Origin: Cryoendolithus antarcticus
Taxonomy: Eukaryota; Ascomycota; Dothideomycetes; Cladosporiales; Cladosporiaceae
NCBI GenBank assembly: GCA_002077065.1
Contig: NAJO01000023.1
Location: 248,001-312,000 of the forward strand
Length of the DNA stretch: 64,000 nt
Reading direction: 5' to 3'
How positions within the stretch are numbered: position 1 is the stretch's first letter; each line of letters starts with the position of its first letter. Below the pieces are notes generated by a model. The model made no database searches and had not been told where the DNA came from. It saw only the letters and a program-made list of their open reading frames with translations. The position numbers and the translations under genes were made by a program. Shown piece after piece: positions 1 through 9,481 of the stretch.

Positions 1-1468
1 CTATTACATCCGAAGTAGCAGAATAGTGCGACTGGACTAGCGGTCTGATCTGAGATTGTTGTGTCGTGTGAGCTGGTGGAGGCAGGGCTTGCGCTTGCCT
101 CGCCGCATACTGCATCTGTTGTCCATTGCTCCCGTGAGAGCGCTGCTGAGTCTGCGCTTGCGTAGTCGCATAATGGCCCTGTTGGACGCCTTGCTGTACC
201 GAGATCGCTTGAGGTACATGGGCCGTCTGCACGCCTCCATGCGATGTTGTTCGCGTGCTCAATGACGAAGCTTGCGTCTGCACCGATTCTGTATATGTTG
301 AGCTTTGCATGGAGCCCACGACAGGCGGCCGTACATGGGCCTGGCCACTCGAATGCTGTGTAAATAGCTGTGGAGGTACCACTTGACGATCAGGAGGCGT
401 TTGTACCGCTCTGGACAGAGTCATCTGCGCACTAGATGGCGAGGGACGCATCACCGCGGGTGCTGTAAACGTTGGACTCTGTACCGGAGTTGCGGAACAT
501 GGCTGTACATGGGGTGGGGTGCTGTACTGCTGTGTGGATTGCTGCATCGATGCGGTCTGAGCTAATGGGGGCGTTTGTACAGCACCGTACGAGGTTGCCC
601 GCATGTTTGACGAAGAGGACTGGATCTGCGCCGGTGCCATGATTGTTGGGGCTTGCATAGAACTTGCGATTTGCCGCTGACCGTATGCTTGCGCACTGGA
701 CTGCTGACTACTTTGCCGCGTGTCGACGACTTGACCTAGCGCGGGCGCTTGGACGGCGCTGTATGATATAGTCCGCGTTGTCGACGAGGAAGATCGCATT
801 TCCGCTGGTGCTGTGAATGTTGTAGTCTGCATCGGGCTGACTATGTGCGGTTGTGTGTTCGTATGGGTCGTGGATTGCTGCATATCATATGTCGTCGGCT
901 GAGATGAGGTATCTTGCATTGTATGCGTGATTCGGGACGTTGAATGATGTCGCTCGAGCGGCGCACGCTGAGCCAGGATTTGTTGCTGGTGCTGCTGCTG
1001 ATACAGAGGCTGCTGGACCGGTGCGAGCTGAGACGGGATCGGTGTATGCTGTACATATTGGGTCTGCTGCACTGCAGGAGGTGATGGTAGAGGCTGCTGG
1101 TGCTGATTCTGCTGGCCAGGTGCTACTACTGGCGCTGAGTACGTTCGCTGCATCTGCTGCACAATCTGCGGCTGTACAGCATCCTGCGGCACGACCTGCT
1201 GCGACCCCTGCCTTGGCACACGCCGTACAGTTCTCGTCCTAATAGTTTCCGAAGTAGGTTGATACGGTCCAACGTGACCAGCGTACTCAAAGATGCCATC
1301 GCCTTTCGGTCTACTTGATTCTGGACCCTCTACGATGCGCGCAAGGCCGTTCTCAACACGCCAGCGCCGGAAGTTAGGATCCACCCAGCCAGGTGGTGGA
1401 GGGCTGCGAGGTCGAGGGGCTGGAGCCCGTGGAGTTTGAGGTATGTGCGGCTGTTGATTGGGGTCCAT
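1..1468 (-). CDS. Q/P/S-rich low-complexity protein, 3' end cut by window edge (family copy A)
   Basis: An uninterrupted frame reads from an ATG at 1468 leftward through position 1, at least 489 codons with no stop. The protein starts MDPNQQPHIPQTPRAPAPR, then has a short ordered-looking stretch (about residues 25-75, with GWVDPNFRRWRVENG). A very long Gln/Ser/Thr/Pro-rich region with many VQQ, TQQ and MQQS repeats follows. The start context (AACATGGACCC) is the same as that of the neighbouring copy B, and proline runs of the PRSPPPP type recur in the other family copies. The Cys/His modules seen at the C-terminus of other copies would lie beyond the window, so membership rests on composition, start region and pairing. 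Function unknown; the composition is prion-like. Sequence between 1 and about 1240 is strongly repetitive. Confidence 0.6.
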   Translation of the reverse strand, partial: MDPNQQPHIPQTPRAPAPRPRSPPPPGWVDPNFRRWRVENGLARIVEGPESSRPKGDGIFEYAGHVGPYQPTSETIRTRTVRRVPRQGSQQVVPQDAVQPQIVQQMQRTYSAPVVAPGQQNQHQQPLPSPPAVQQTQYVQHTPIPSQLAPVQQPLYQQQHQQQILAQRAPLERHHSTSRITHTMQDTSSQPTTYDMQQSTTHTNTQPHIVSPMQTTTFTAPAEMRSSSSTTRTISYSAVQAPALGQVVDTRQSSQQSSAQAYGQRQIASSMQAPTIMAPAQIQSSSSNMRATSYGAVQTPPLAQTASMQQSTQQYSTPPHVQPCSATPVQSPTFTAPAVMRPSPSSAQMTLSRAVQTPPDRQVVPPQLFTQHSSGQAHVRPPVVGSMQSSTYTESVQTQASSLSTRTTSHGGVQTAHVPQAISVQQGVQQGHYATTQAQTQQRSHGSNGQQMQYAARQAQALPPPAHTTQQSQIRPLVQSHYSATSDVI

Positions 1469-1804
1469 GTTGATGATTTTGCGTCAGAAGGGCGATGTAA
1501 TGGACGAGATAGATGTTGTCGAGAGAAGCGGCGATGGCAAAGACCTGCCACATGTCGTAAAGTCGGTTGGTCAGATGAATGGGCCGGAGAGGTTGATGCC
1601 TGGCTTGCTGTATAGTGCATGTCGGCAGCGTTAGGCTGGTCGCCATTGACTGCGGTGCGGCCGCAACGAGAGAATGCAGTGCCTGCGTTTGTCGTAGCCG
1701 CCAACTGCAGCCAACTTCAGTTTACCAAACACTTGGTGAATGATAGCGTGAAAGTCGAAGTACATCAGAAGAACACAAACTCCGATTCCTAGCCTTCGAG
1801 CACC
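1469..1804. other. Intergenic between copies A and B
   Basis: About 336 bases between the stop of the downstream part of copy B (1805) and the ATG of copy A (1468). It should hold the promoter of copy A. Short overlapping frames read through it, but none has recognisable content. Confidence 0.4.
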
Positions 1805-2836
1805 CTACCGCTTATGCCTCCACATCTCGTGCCTGTGATCGCAGTAACGGTCCCCATCCCACCACTGGCCCCTGTAATTCTTCGGCAAAGGTACCTTGTT
1901 CGCCCTTCTAAACCCTTCCCTATCAAGATTATAGAACCCATCTCCATCCCCAGGCGGCGGTTTGATCACTCGATCGATGACTGTAGGCGCTCCATTGACT
2001 TTCTCCACAGGAACTCCATCAGCATGGCGCCCAGCCATGACTTCTTCCACGTGGCGATGCGATACGAGATGGTGCCCACCGCCGCAAAGATACCCCAACT
2101 TGACAGGGTACCACCTCTAATTGTGCGGGCATACTCCCAAGGCAGCCTGAGTCAGCTCATCTGAGACGTCGTCATCGTACTCCCGGAGACGCCGGCGGCC
2201 TTTTCTCACGACTGACTGTCGAGCTGCGCCACCCCACTGTGATGTGTCGTGGCCGTGAATATCAGTACTGTCCTCAAGGCCTGGCCGTCGACGATATGGA
2301 CTCCGGCTACGAGAGCGAGAGGATGTCGTATCGCTTGATGTAGGCGTAGATGAGTAGCTCGGGGACGGCGAGTGCCTCCGTGATTGCGATATGTGTTTTG
2401 ACTGTACAGCATTGCCGATATGTAAATCTTTGGGCTGCTTCACGAGTGCACCCTCGCTCTCCTTCTGTGATTCTAGCTGAGGACCTATAAATCGTTCCAC
2501 TAGAGACAGAGTCTGCGCCATAGCTCCGGGTTGAGGACCTGCTCGTGCACTACTGTTCATCTTTGCAGTGCGAGTCGAAGAGCTTTGTGACACCATCCGC
2601 GAGCTCGATGGCTTAGCTGCTGGTGCAATGGTCTGCGACCGTGACTTTAGGCCTTCGATCTGTCGCTGAGGCTTCTTGCTTGATGGTTCAGCCACTGATG
2701 CCATAGTCGGCGACTGTGGCTTTGGCCCTTCGATCTGTCGTTGAGGTTTCTTGCTAGATGAAGATACGGATGATTCGGCATGTCGCAGTACGCGACGTGC
2801 TAAGGTGAGTTTTTGCTGTGATTTCTTAGGGTCCAT
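1805..2836 (-). pseudogene. Family copy B: disordered S/K/R-rich protein interrupted by an in-frame TAG inside its first Cys/His module
   Basis: The frame opens at ATG 2836 (MDPKKSQQKL) and runs 239 residues to a TAG at 2117-2119, then stays open in the same frame to a second stop at 1805. The upstream part is low-complexity, with two 25-residue repeats (SSKKPQRQIEG, residues 27-76) and an SR/RS-rich patch. Just before the TAG the protein reads GVCPHN; after it, RWYPVKLGYLCGGGHHLVSH. Aligned to the other copies, the first Cys, Pro, Trp, Gly, second Cys, Gly and His all fall at exactly the expected spacing, and the TAG takes the place of a position that is Tyr, Phe or Asp elsewhere. The distal part ends with WDGDRYCDHRHEMW, a blurred version of the second module. 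Either a recent nonsense mutation or a read-through gene. A 36-nt intron (gtatgc...gtcaag) could remove the stop but is unusually short and would delete the conserved Cys-Pro. Confidence 0.6.
2609..2758 (-). repeat. Two tandem 75-bp coding repeats in family copy B
   Basis: Residues 27-51 and 52-76 of copy B are a direct repeat beginning SSKKPQRQIEG, followed by a more diverged half. This is an in-frame 75-bp duplication. Confidence 0.75.
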
Positions 2837-3024
2837 GTTAATAGTGTAGTGAGTAAAATGCGGTTATAGGAAATATAGAAGAAGAGTAGATGAGAAATAG
2901 TGTTAGAGCGCTCGACAAAACAGGAGAGGCGGTGAGCATTGAACATCGTCGTAAGCAGAGGCATGCACTAGTACCACCAAACACGCAGTACACGCGACCT
3001 CTCCATGACTCACACCCACAGCAA

Positions 3025-4065
3025 TCACGACGGCACGACCACCTCCCCAATCACCGGCTTCAACAGCTCCGGCACAATCACCGCCGCATCACCCTTGAAC
3101 ATCCAATCCCCGTCCTCCCACCCTCCGGCAGGTACATCATTAGCATCCATATTGATCACCGCAACTTTCGCGCCCCTTTGCCTCGCTTCCTGCACATACC
3201 CAGCAGCAGGATACACCTTCGCACTCGTCCCAATAACCAGAATCAGATCCACGCCAGCCAAATCGTTGAGGTAGTTCTCAACATTCCTCAAGACTTGCAT
3301 CGGGAGCTGCTCGCCGAACCAGACGACGCCAGGGCGTAGCGCGTTACGTTTGCAGCGTGGGCACTGCGGGAGGGACTCAATCGGGATGCGGGAAAGGGGG
3401 ACTTTAGGGTCGGAAATATCGGGCGTGGCTGTTGGGTCTTTGCCATCCACTGGGAGGGCTAGAGCAGGTACTATAGGGTCTGTGAAGTTCTCCTCGCGGT
3501 AGCCGCAGTTCTCGCTCCAGCACTTGACTTCGAAGAGCGTGCCGTGTAGGAGCTGGAGGCCTTCTCTCGGGTGATCAGCGCGTTGGTGCAAGCCGTCGAC
3601 GTTCTGGCTGAAGCACTGGAAGCCGGGAAGTTTCCTGCTAAGTTCCGCTAGAGCGTAGTGGGCTGGGTTCGGTTTGACTGAGAGAGCCATGTGGCGGCGG
3701 TAGGAGTAAAATTGCCATACTAAGCCTGCATCGCAGAGGAAGGCTCCTGGCGTGGCGAGGGAGGTAGCTTCATGGGTGCGCCAGTACCCGCCTGGACCAC
3801 GGAAAGTGGGCAGGCCAGAGGAGGCCGAGAGACCGGCGCCGCAGAGGGCTATGATGCGGGGGTATTGGAGGGAGGAGAGGTAGGCGTGGAATGAAGCTGT
3901 GTCTGTGCGAGGGGTGGCCATTCTGAATCGGAGACGGCGTTGATTTGAAAAATTGTTGTGACGTCGGGGCATACGTCTTGAGATGGCTGAGAAAAGGTGA
4001 TGGGAGAGATATGGAAGCTGTAGGAGAGGAGAGGGGAAGAGTACAATAGCGAAATGTTTGCTCAT
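3025..4065 (-). CDS. NAD-dependent protein deacylase, class III (SIRT5-like) sirtuin
   Basis: Single-exon, 346 residues. Sirtuins remove acyl groups from lysine using NAD+. The Rossmann motif GAGLSASSGLPTFRG lies at 76-90, QNVDGLH at 154-160, the catalytic His at 174 (LLHGT), and the zinc cysteines are C182, C187, C235 and C238. The stretch FYSYRR carries Tyr120 and Arg123 at the spacing of the Tyr-x-x-Arg pair that lets human SIRT5 bind succinyl/malonyl groups, so negatively charged acyl groups are the likely substrates. The N-terminal 48 residues before a second ATG (3921) are hydrophobic then Arg-rich, consistent with mitochondrial import. A shorter cytosolic form starting MATPRTD is possible. 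It is transcribed divergently from the ICP55 gene, with 232 bases between start codons. Confidence 0.92.
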   Translation of the reverse strand: MSKHFAIVLFPSPLLQLPYLSHHLFSAISRRMPRRHNNFSNQRRLRFRMATPRTDTASFHAYLSSLQYPRIIALCGAGLSASSGLPTFRGPGGYWRTHEATSLATPGAFLCDAGLVWQFYSYRRHMALSVKPNPAHYALAELSRKLPGFQCFSQNVDGLHQRADHPREGLQLLHGTLFEVKCWSENCGYREENFTDPIVPALALPVDGKDPTATPDISDPKVPLSRIPIESLPQCPRCKRNALRPGVVWFGEQLPMQVLRNVENYLNDLAGVDLILVIGTSAKVYPAAGYVQEARQRGAKVAVINMDANDVPAGGWEDGDWMFKGDAAVIVPELLKPVIGEVVVPS

Positions 4066-4297
4066 GCGCGGCTAGTGCTGTGCGAGGTGACTCGAAGGCT
4101 GCCTGGTACGCCTTCGAGGAGCTGTAACTGGACAATATGCATTGGACATGCGCGAGCATACCCGACATGCATGTCGATGATGGTGGCGGAGGAGGGGAGT
4201 GCAGGCTGCACGTCGGGAGTGAAGTTGAGTCTTTCCCCGAACGTCATGTGTAGATTCCCGCCGCAAACCCCCCCCTCTCCTCCGTCCGTATATAACC

Positions 4298-5884
4298 ATG
4301 ATACTGCGAGCATTGCGACCCTTCGCGGTCGCACGCATACCGATAAGATGCAAGCCCATACCCACCTTCCGCAGCAGACCATGCTATCGTACCCTCGTGT
4401 CCGCGGCGCAAGTCCAGTTTGGACAGCCAATTCACGAGACACATCCGCATCTCATTGCGCCGGGAGACCTCACGCCAGGCATACCGGCGTTGGAGTATCA
4501 CTACAGGAGAGCAGCGTTGGCTGAGAAGCTGCCGAAGAATAGTATGGCAATACTAGCCGCGAATGGATTGAAGTACAAGTCCGGCGCAGTGTTCTATGAA
4601 TATCACCAAGATCCGAACTTCTTCTACCTTACGGGTGAGCAGCAACGCCGTTGTACCCTCTCGTAACACTCAGACTAAGTCATTCCAGGCTTCAACGAAC
4701 CCGACGCCCTCGCAATAATCGGTACGTGTCCGTCTCACCCACCCATCGCCCCCGCTACCCAGCCCTAATACTTCGATCTAGAAAAAGGATCCTCCCCGGT
4801 CGAATACACCTTCCACCTACACCTCCGCGCCAAAGACCCCAAATCCGAGCTCTGGGACGGCGCACGCTCCGGCCTCCAAGCAGCCCAAGACATCTTCAAC
4901 GCCGACGAAGCCCGCGACATAGCCTCCTCGGCCACCACCTCAACCCTCCGAGACTTGATCGCTAGCGCAAAGGAGGTCTACACAGACATCGGCACTGATG
5001 TTGGAAGGCGAAGTAGCGTGGCGAAGCTGGTGCAGGGAAAGGGAACAGGGGTAGAGGGCTTCCAGTCTCTCCTCGCGTCCTCCACCGTGCGCCCCCTGCG
5101 ACCTCTGATGAATGACCTCCGCACTATCAAATCCTCGTCCGAACTCACCAACCTTCGTCGCGCCGGTGCAATCTCAGGCGAAGTCCTCACAGCCGCCATG
5201 TCCCGCCCCCAGACATCCGAAGCCCAACTCTGGGCCGATCTCAGCTATGGCTACCGCTCCGCGGGCCTAGACGGGGAAGCCTACGTGCCTGTAGTCGCGG
5301 GCGGGAAGAACGGGCTGAGTATACATTATACGCGGAATGATGCGTTGTTGAGAGATGGGGGGACGGTGCTGGTGGATGCTGGGGGCGCTTATGGAGGCTA
5401 CATAGCGGATATCACGCGAGTATTTCCGGTAAATGGGCGGTTTAGTGAGGCACAGAGGGAGCTGTATGCTATGGTGCTTGGAGTGCAGAAGAAAGTCATT
5501 GCGCTTTGTCGCGAGTCCTCTGGCACTTCGCTGGATGGGCTGCACAGCACGACCGAGTCGCTGCTCACCTCCGGACTCAAGGATCTGGGTTTCGACATAT
5601 CGTCTTCTGGCTTAGATGTCCTCTTCCCACATCATGTGGGCCACTTCATTGGGCTTGATGTCCATGATGCGCCAGGCTACCCGAGGACAGGGAAATTAAA
5701 GGAGGGTATGTGCGTTACAGTTGAGCCGGGGATCTACGTGCCTGATGATGAGAGGTGGCCGAAAGACTTCAGAGGACTGGCTGTAAGAGTGGAGGACAGC
5801 GTAGTGGTAGGGGAGAAGGCAGAGGAGGTGTTGACTGGAAGTGCTATCAAGGAGGTGGATGAAATTGAGGGGCTGAGGGCCTAG
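4298..5884 (+). CDS. ICP55: Mitochondrial intermediate-cleaving aminopeptidase (M24B, ICP55-like)
   Basis: Exons 4298-4634, 4689-4721 (only 33 nt) and 4782-5884 join in frame to give 490 residues. ICP55 trims one residue after mitochondrial processing peptidase has removed the presequence, stabilising imported proteins. The N-terminus (MILRALRPFAVARIPIRC) is an Arg-rich presequence. The aminopeptidase P N-domain follows (FYEYHQDPNFFYLTGFNEPD), then the pita-bread catalytic domain with the metal ligands: two Asp in VDAGGAYGGYIADITRVF, His in HHVGHFIGLDVHD, Glu in VEPGIYVP and Glu in VRVEDSVVV. All five ligands are present. A TATATAA lies only a few bases before the ATG; transcription could start inside codon 1, but no downstream ATG preserves the presequence. 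Confidence 0.9.
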
Positions 5885-6209
5885 ACATAGCAAGTCGGAT
5901 CTGCAGATGTAATTTGCATGTCAATCACCTGTATATATGTAGTTTTAGAGCCCATGCGAGGACGAAGCACGGGAAGTAGGTCAAGATCAAACCTGCTTGC
6001 TTGAAGTGACGTTATGCCTAGCTAGCAATCGACTTCGCCAACGCGACTTTCAATTTTGCAAGAGCTAAATCTCGACCCAAGTGAGCAAAAGAGTTGTAAG
6101 CCAGATCGCCCAAGCTTAGCTTCCGTTCAGATCCATGCAACCTTTTGAAGCCCTAAGATGCATCATAGCAGCCCAGCAGTGTCGTTGAAGTCCGTCTCTC
6201 CACGAGGGC
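5885..6209. other. Convergent intergenic spacer
   Basis: 325 bases between the 3' ends of ICP55 (+) and KAR5 (-). No open frame or motif recognised; probably the two 3' UTRs and polyadenylation signals. Confidence 0.4.
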
Positions 6210-8147
6210 TCACACCACAGATCTACTCCCAGCCACCTCCCGAAACGCCTTCGGGTCATTGAACCACAGCCCACGCTTCTCGTCGATCCTGCCTACGCTA
6301 CCACCGGACTTCGTTGACGTGGGCAGACCCTCCAGCTCACCCTCTGAACCATCTGCGGAGGGACGAGCGAAGCAGCGCTTAGCTAGCCCCACCGTCCAAG
6401 CACCCAAGACAATGGCACAGAACACTGCAACCAGCACTTTCTCGTGATCCAGGATGCCATCATTCCGCCAGCGGTCCGCCACGTGGGTGGGCGACTCCAC
6501 GTACATGAGGTAGCCGCCTAGTACGGCGAGACATAGCAGACTCAAAAGGTGCTGGAATGTAAGACGTACTCCGTTGGCGATGAGGCTGAGCACAGCGGCC
6601 ATACTGCCAGGTACGGTGCAGAATGCGATGATCGTGAAGGTCATGCCAGTGAAGCCAAGCAAGTACCACCCAAGCGAAGACAAGCATGCGAAGAGGTCGC
6701 CAAGACTGCTGAAGGAGCCCATGACCTCAGCCCATGCCTTTTGCGCACTCTCAGCATCTAGCCTCGACTGCGCAGTAAGAGCCATGGTATCGTTAGCCAT
6801 CTTGTGCAACTCCTGATGGTCTCCGCGCAGATTCTGCACTTGACTGGTCAAGCTATGCAGCTGCGTCGCCAGTGCCATCGTAAGCTCCGAAGTACCAGCG
6901 ACATCGAGCTGCAGGTCGCGCACACTCTGCTGCGTGGTTTGGACAAAGTTGTTGGAGATTTCAAGGTCGCGGGTAATAGCGTAGATGCTCTGCACGACAT
7001 TTTGCTGAAAGAGCTCGTTGGCGAATTGCATTTGCTCGCGCGCTGTCTTTGCTTCGGTCGAGACTAGAGCGAGCTCTTGCTGATGCTGTTGAGCAAGGGC
7101 TTTGATTGCTGCCAGGACCTCATCCATAGTGGCGAGAGTGGTCTTGCCGGATTTGGCAATCTGGACATCGGTGTCATGAACATTCTCGGCGAGCTTGCGC
7201 ATGCCATGCATGAGGTCTTCGACGCCTTCTTGCATGTCACCGGAGAAATCATTCCACATTTGCTTTACCGTCGCCAGCATGAGCTCGTCCTCGGCTGTAA
7301 GATCGAAGTGAAACTGCCTGACGTTCAACACCAGATCGTGAAAAGCTTGCGTAGCATCTTCAGCCTCCTGCTTCGATTGGCGTAGAGTCTCTCCCAGATC
7401 AGCAGTAGTCTCAGCGAGGATCTTGTGCAAGTGAAGCTGCTCGTCCTTCTCGATCTCGCCGCGAACGGCATGACAGAGACTGACTGCATTCTGACGTGAA
7501 TTCGAGTAGCTCGTCCACCACTGCGCGCGAGTCTCAAGCGCGCTGCGGCAGATGTCCAGATCGCGACCAGTAGTAGCCTCGTAGACTGGGTAGTTGACGG
7601 TCGAATGGAAAGGGCCTTGAGCAGTAAGCTTCCCAAGAAGCCCCTTCTTCTTGGCATTCTGCTCAGTGGGGATGAAAGCTGTACACTCCGGAGGAAAAGA
7701 TGCCTTCACCTCGGCAATCTCACAGATTGCAAAACGGGTGGCGAAGATCGACTTGGCTTCATCAAGCACAGTGTCAGGTCCCCTTGGGTTAGTGTTGTCT
7801 TCGGCTTCGGCAGTGGTGTCCATGGTGGCGCATGAGTGAAGTAGTGCAGAAGCAGCCATCTTATTGCAAGATGGCAGTCTTTCGACGGTCTTGAAGGTCT
7901 GCAAGGCACGCCTCAAGGACTCGGGCACATGCGAGCCGTCTCCAAGGTAGCGATCGTAGTCGATGGCTGGGTTGCTGTGGCGCATAGAGGACCGTGAGAG
8001 ATCTAGTCATCGTCAGCTTAAAACTGAGAGTACAAGACTCGGTGTCCACCCACGGTACTGACCACTCGGATCGGATAGGAGCGCAGCTTGGCCATACTGC
8101 ACCTTTAAGGTGGCATAAAGGCCAAGCGCAAGGAACGTCGATAACAT
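6210..8147 (-). CDS. KAR5: Nuclear fusion protein KAR5/Tht1 family
   Basis: Exons (minus strand) 8147-8059 and 7974-6210, 617 residues. KAR5/Tht1 is an ER/nuclear-envelope protein needed for nuclear-membrane fusion during karyogamy. The large exon has the family's conserved Cys region (LPSCNKMAASALLHSC, then FAICEIAEVKASFPPEC), a long coiled coil (about residues 180-430) and three C-terminal hydrophobic segments ending in a basic tail. The first exon is my proposal: ATG 8147 encodes MLSTFLALGLYATLKVQYGQ, a convincing signal peptide. The donor gtaccg at 8058 and acceptor cacag join in phase. The internal ATG at 7985 would give a protein with no signal peptide, unlike the family. Likely expressed in mating. 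Confidence 0.85.
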
Positions 8148-8586
8148 CGCAATGTTAATCGAACAAACCTCGCGGTATGGTGCTTACTAGTAGTCGTTGT
8201 CGATGCACTGCTGGATCAAAGTCAATACCAAATTCCAAAGGTTGATGAGTGTACGGTCGATCATTGTAGGAAACCGACATATCTGTAGTCCAATAGGCAG
8301 CATCTCAATGCTTGCATGTGCGCATGCAGGTCCCACTCATCACCTGTGTTGAACATGTGAGAGGCTGGACGTTCATTGAGGGGTGAAGCCGTGTCGTTGC
8401 ACGTGAGATCACACGATTGATGTTGCTGCTGGGTCGAAGACGCGTCGAGAGACGAGATGAAGTGTGAGCGAACAGACTTACGGACAAACTCTCTCCCGAC
8501 ACGAAAGTAGGACAAGATCACGCTTCACCATTGGACTTCATCTCCATACACGCCGATCGACCCCCAACACCCACATCGACACCCAC
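8148..8586. promoter_or_regulatory. Divergent promoter region, KAR5 / MRPL6
   Basis: About 440 bases between the start codons of KAR5 (-) and the L6 gene (+). No specific factor site can be called with confidence. Confidence 0.4.
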
Positions 8587-9409
8587 ATGGCCTCCCATCA
8601 TTGCGCGGTCACCTCACGTGCCCTCTGGTCTACCTTCATACCCGTCCGCACAAGCCCACTCACTGTTCCGACATTCCTCCTCCCCTCCCTCGCCCATCGC
8701 TCGAACTTTAGCACCACCACCCCCGCCCGCTCGAAAATCGGCAGCGCACCGCTCTCACTACCTCCCGACGTTACATTTACAATCACACCCACCTCCGCCA
8801 CCTCCGCAAGCCGATCATCACCCCGAAATGCCGCTGGCAGCTCAGTCGAGATCGCCGGTCCGCAGGGAAAGCTGTCACTCAGTATACCAAATTACATGAG
8901 TATCGAAGTGGATGAGGAGAAGCGGACGCGCACGCTGAGGATCCAGGATGCAGATGAGAGGAAGCAGAGGGAGATGTGGGGTGAGTACATAGAGTATGCT
9001 CGATCGTGGAGGGCATGAGCTAACAAACGACGCAGGCACAGTGAGAGCCTACCTAGCGAATCACATTCTTGGCGTGAGTGAGGGCCACACCGCCATCCTC
9101 CGGCTCGTGGGCGTGGGCTACCGAGCTACGGTCGAAAGTAAGGCCATCACGAAGTCTCCGGCATACGACGGGCAGAAGTTCGTATCTCTCAAAGTCGGGT
9201 ACTCCCACCCGATTGAGCTAGGTATACCCGTCGGAGTAAAGGCTAGCACGCCACAGCCAACGCGCATCTTATTAGAGGGCGCCGAGAGGGAGGTAGTGAT
9301 GCAGTTCGCGGCTGAGATCAGAGCGTGGCGAAAACCAGAGCCGTACAAGGGCAAAGGCATCTTCGTGAATGGGGAGACGATCAAGCTGAAGGCCAAGAAG
9401 ATCAAGTAG
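8587..9409 (+). CDS. MRPL6: Mitochondrial large-subunit ribosomal protein L6 (bL6m)
   Basis: Exons 8587-8980 and 9036-9409 give 255 residues. The N-terminus (MASHHCAVTSRALWSTFIPV...) is rich in Ser, Thr and Arg without acids, as expected of a mitochondrial presequence. The rest shows the two alpha-beta repeats of bacterial-type L6: IAGPQGKLSLSIPNYMSIEV in the first, and the conserved GVGYRATVE, YSHPIELGIPVGV and KPEPYKGKGIFVNGE in the second. This last motif is the L6 signature that contacts 23S-like rRNA. The intron splits codon G (G|GC) and has a consensus gtgagt donor. ATG 8587 is the first in-frame ATG. Confidence 0.93.
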
Positions 9410-9481
9410 CGGCATCCGAGAAGCGATTGTAACATCAGTGTACAGATATGCAAAACCTTCACATACACCACCTCTCACATC

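Noticed and set aside
1..1240. Plus-strand Ala/Gly-rich frames at the left edge
   Set aside because: Shadows of the Gln-rich minus-strand copy A, which runs open through position 1.
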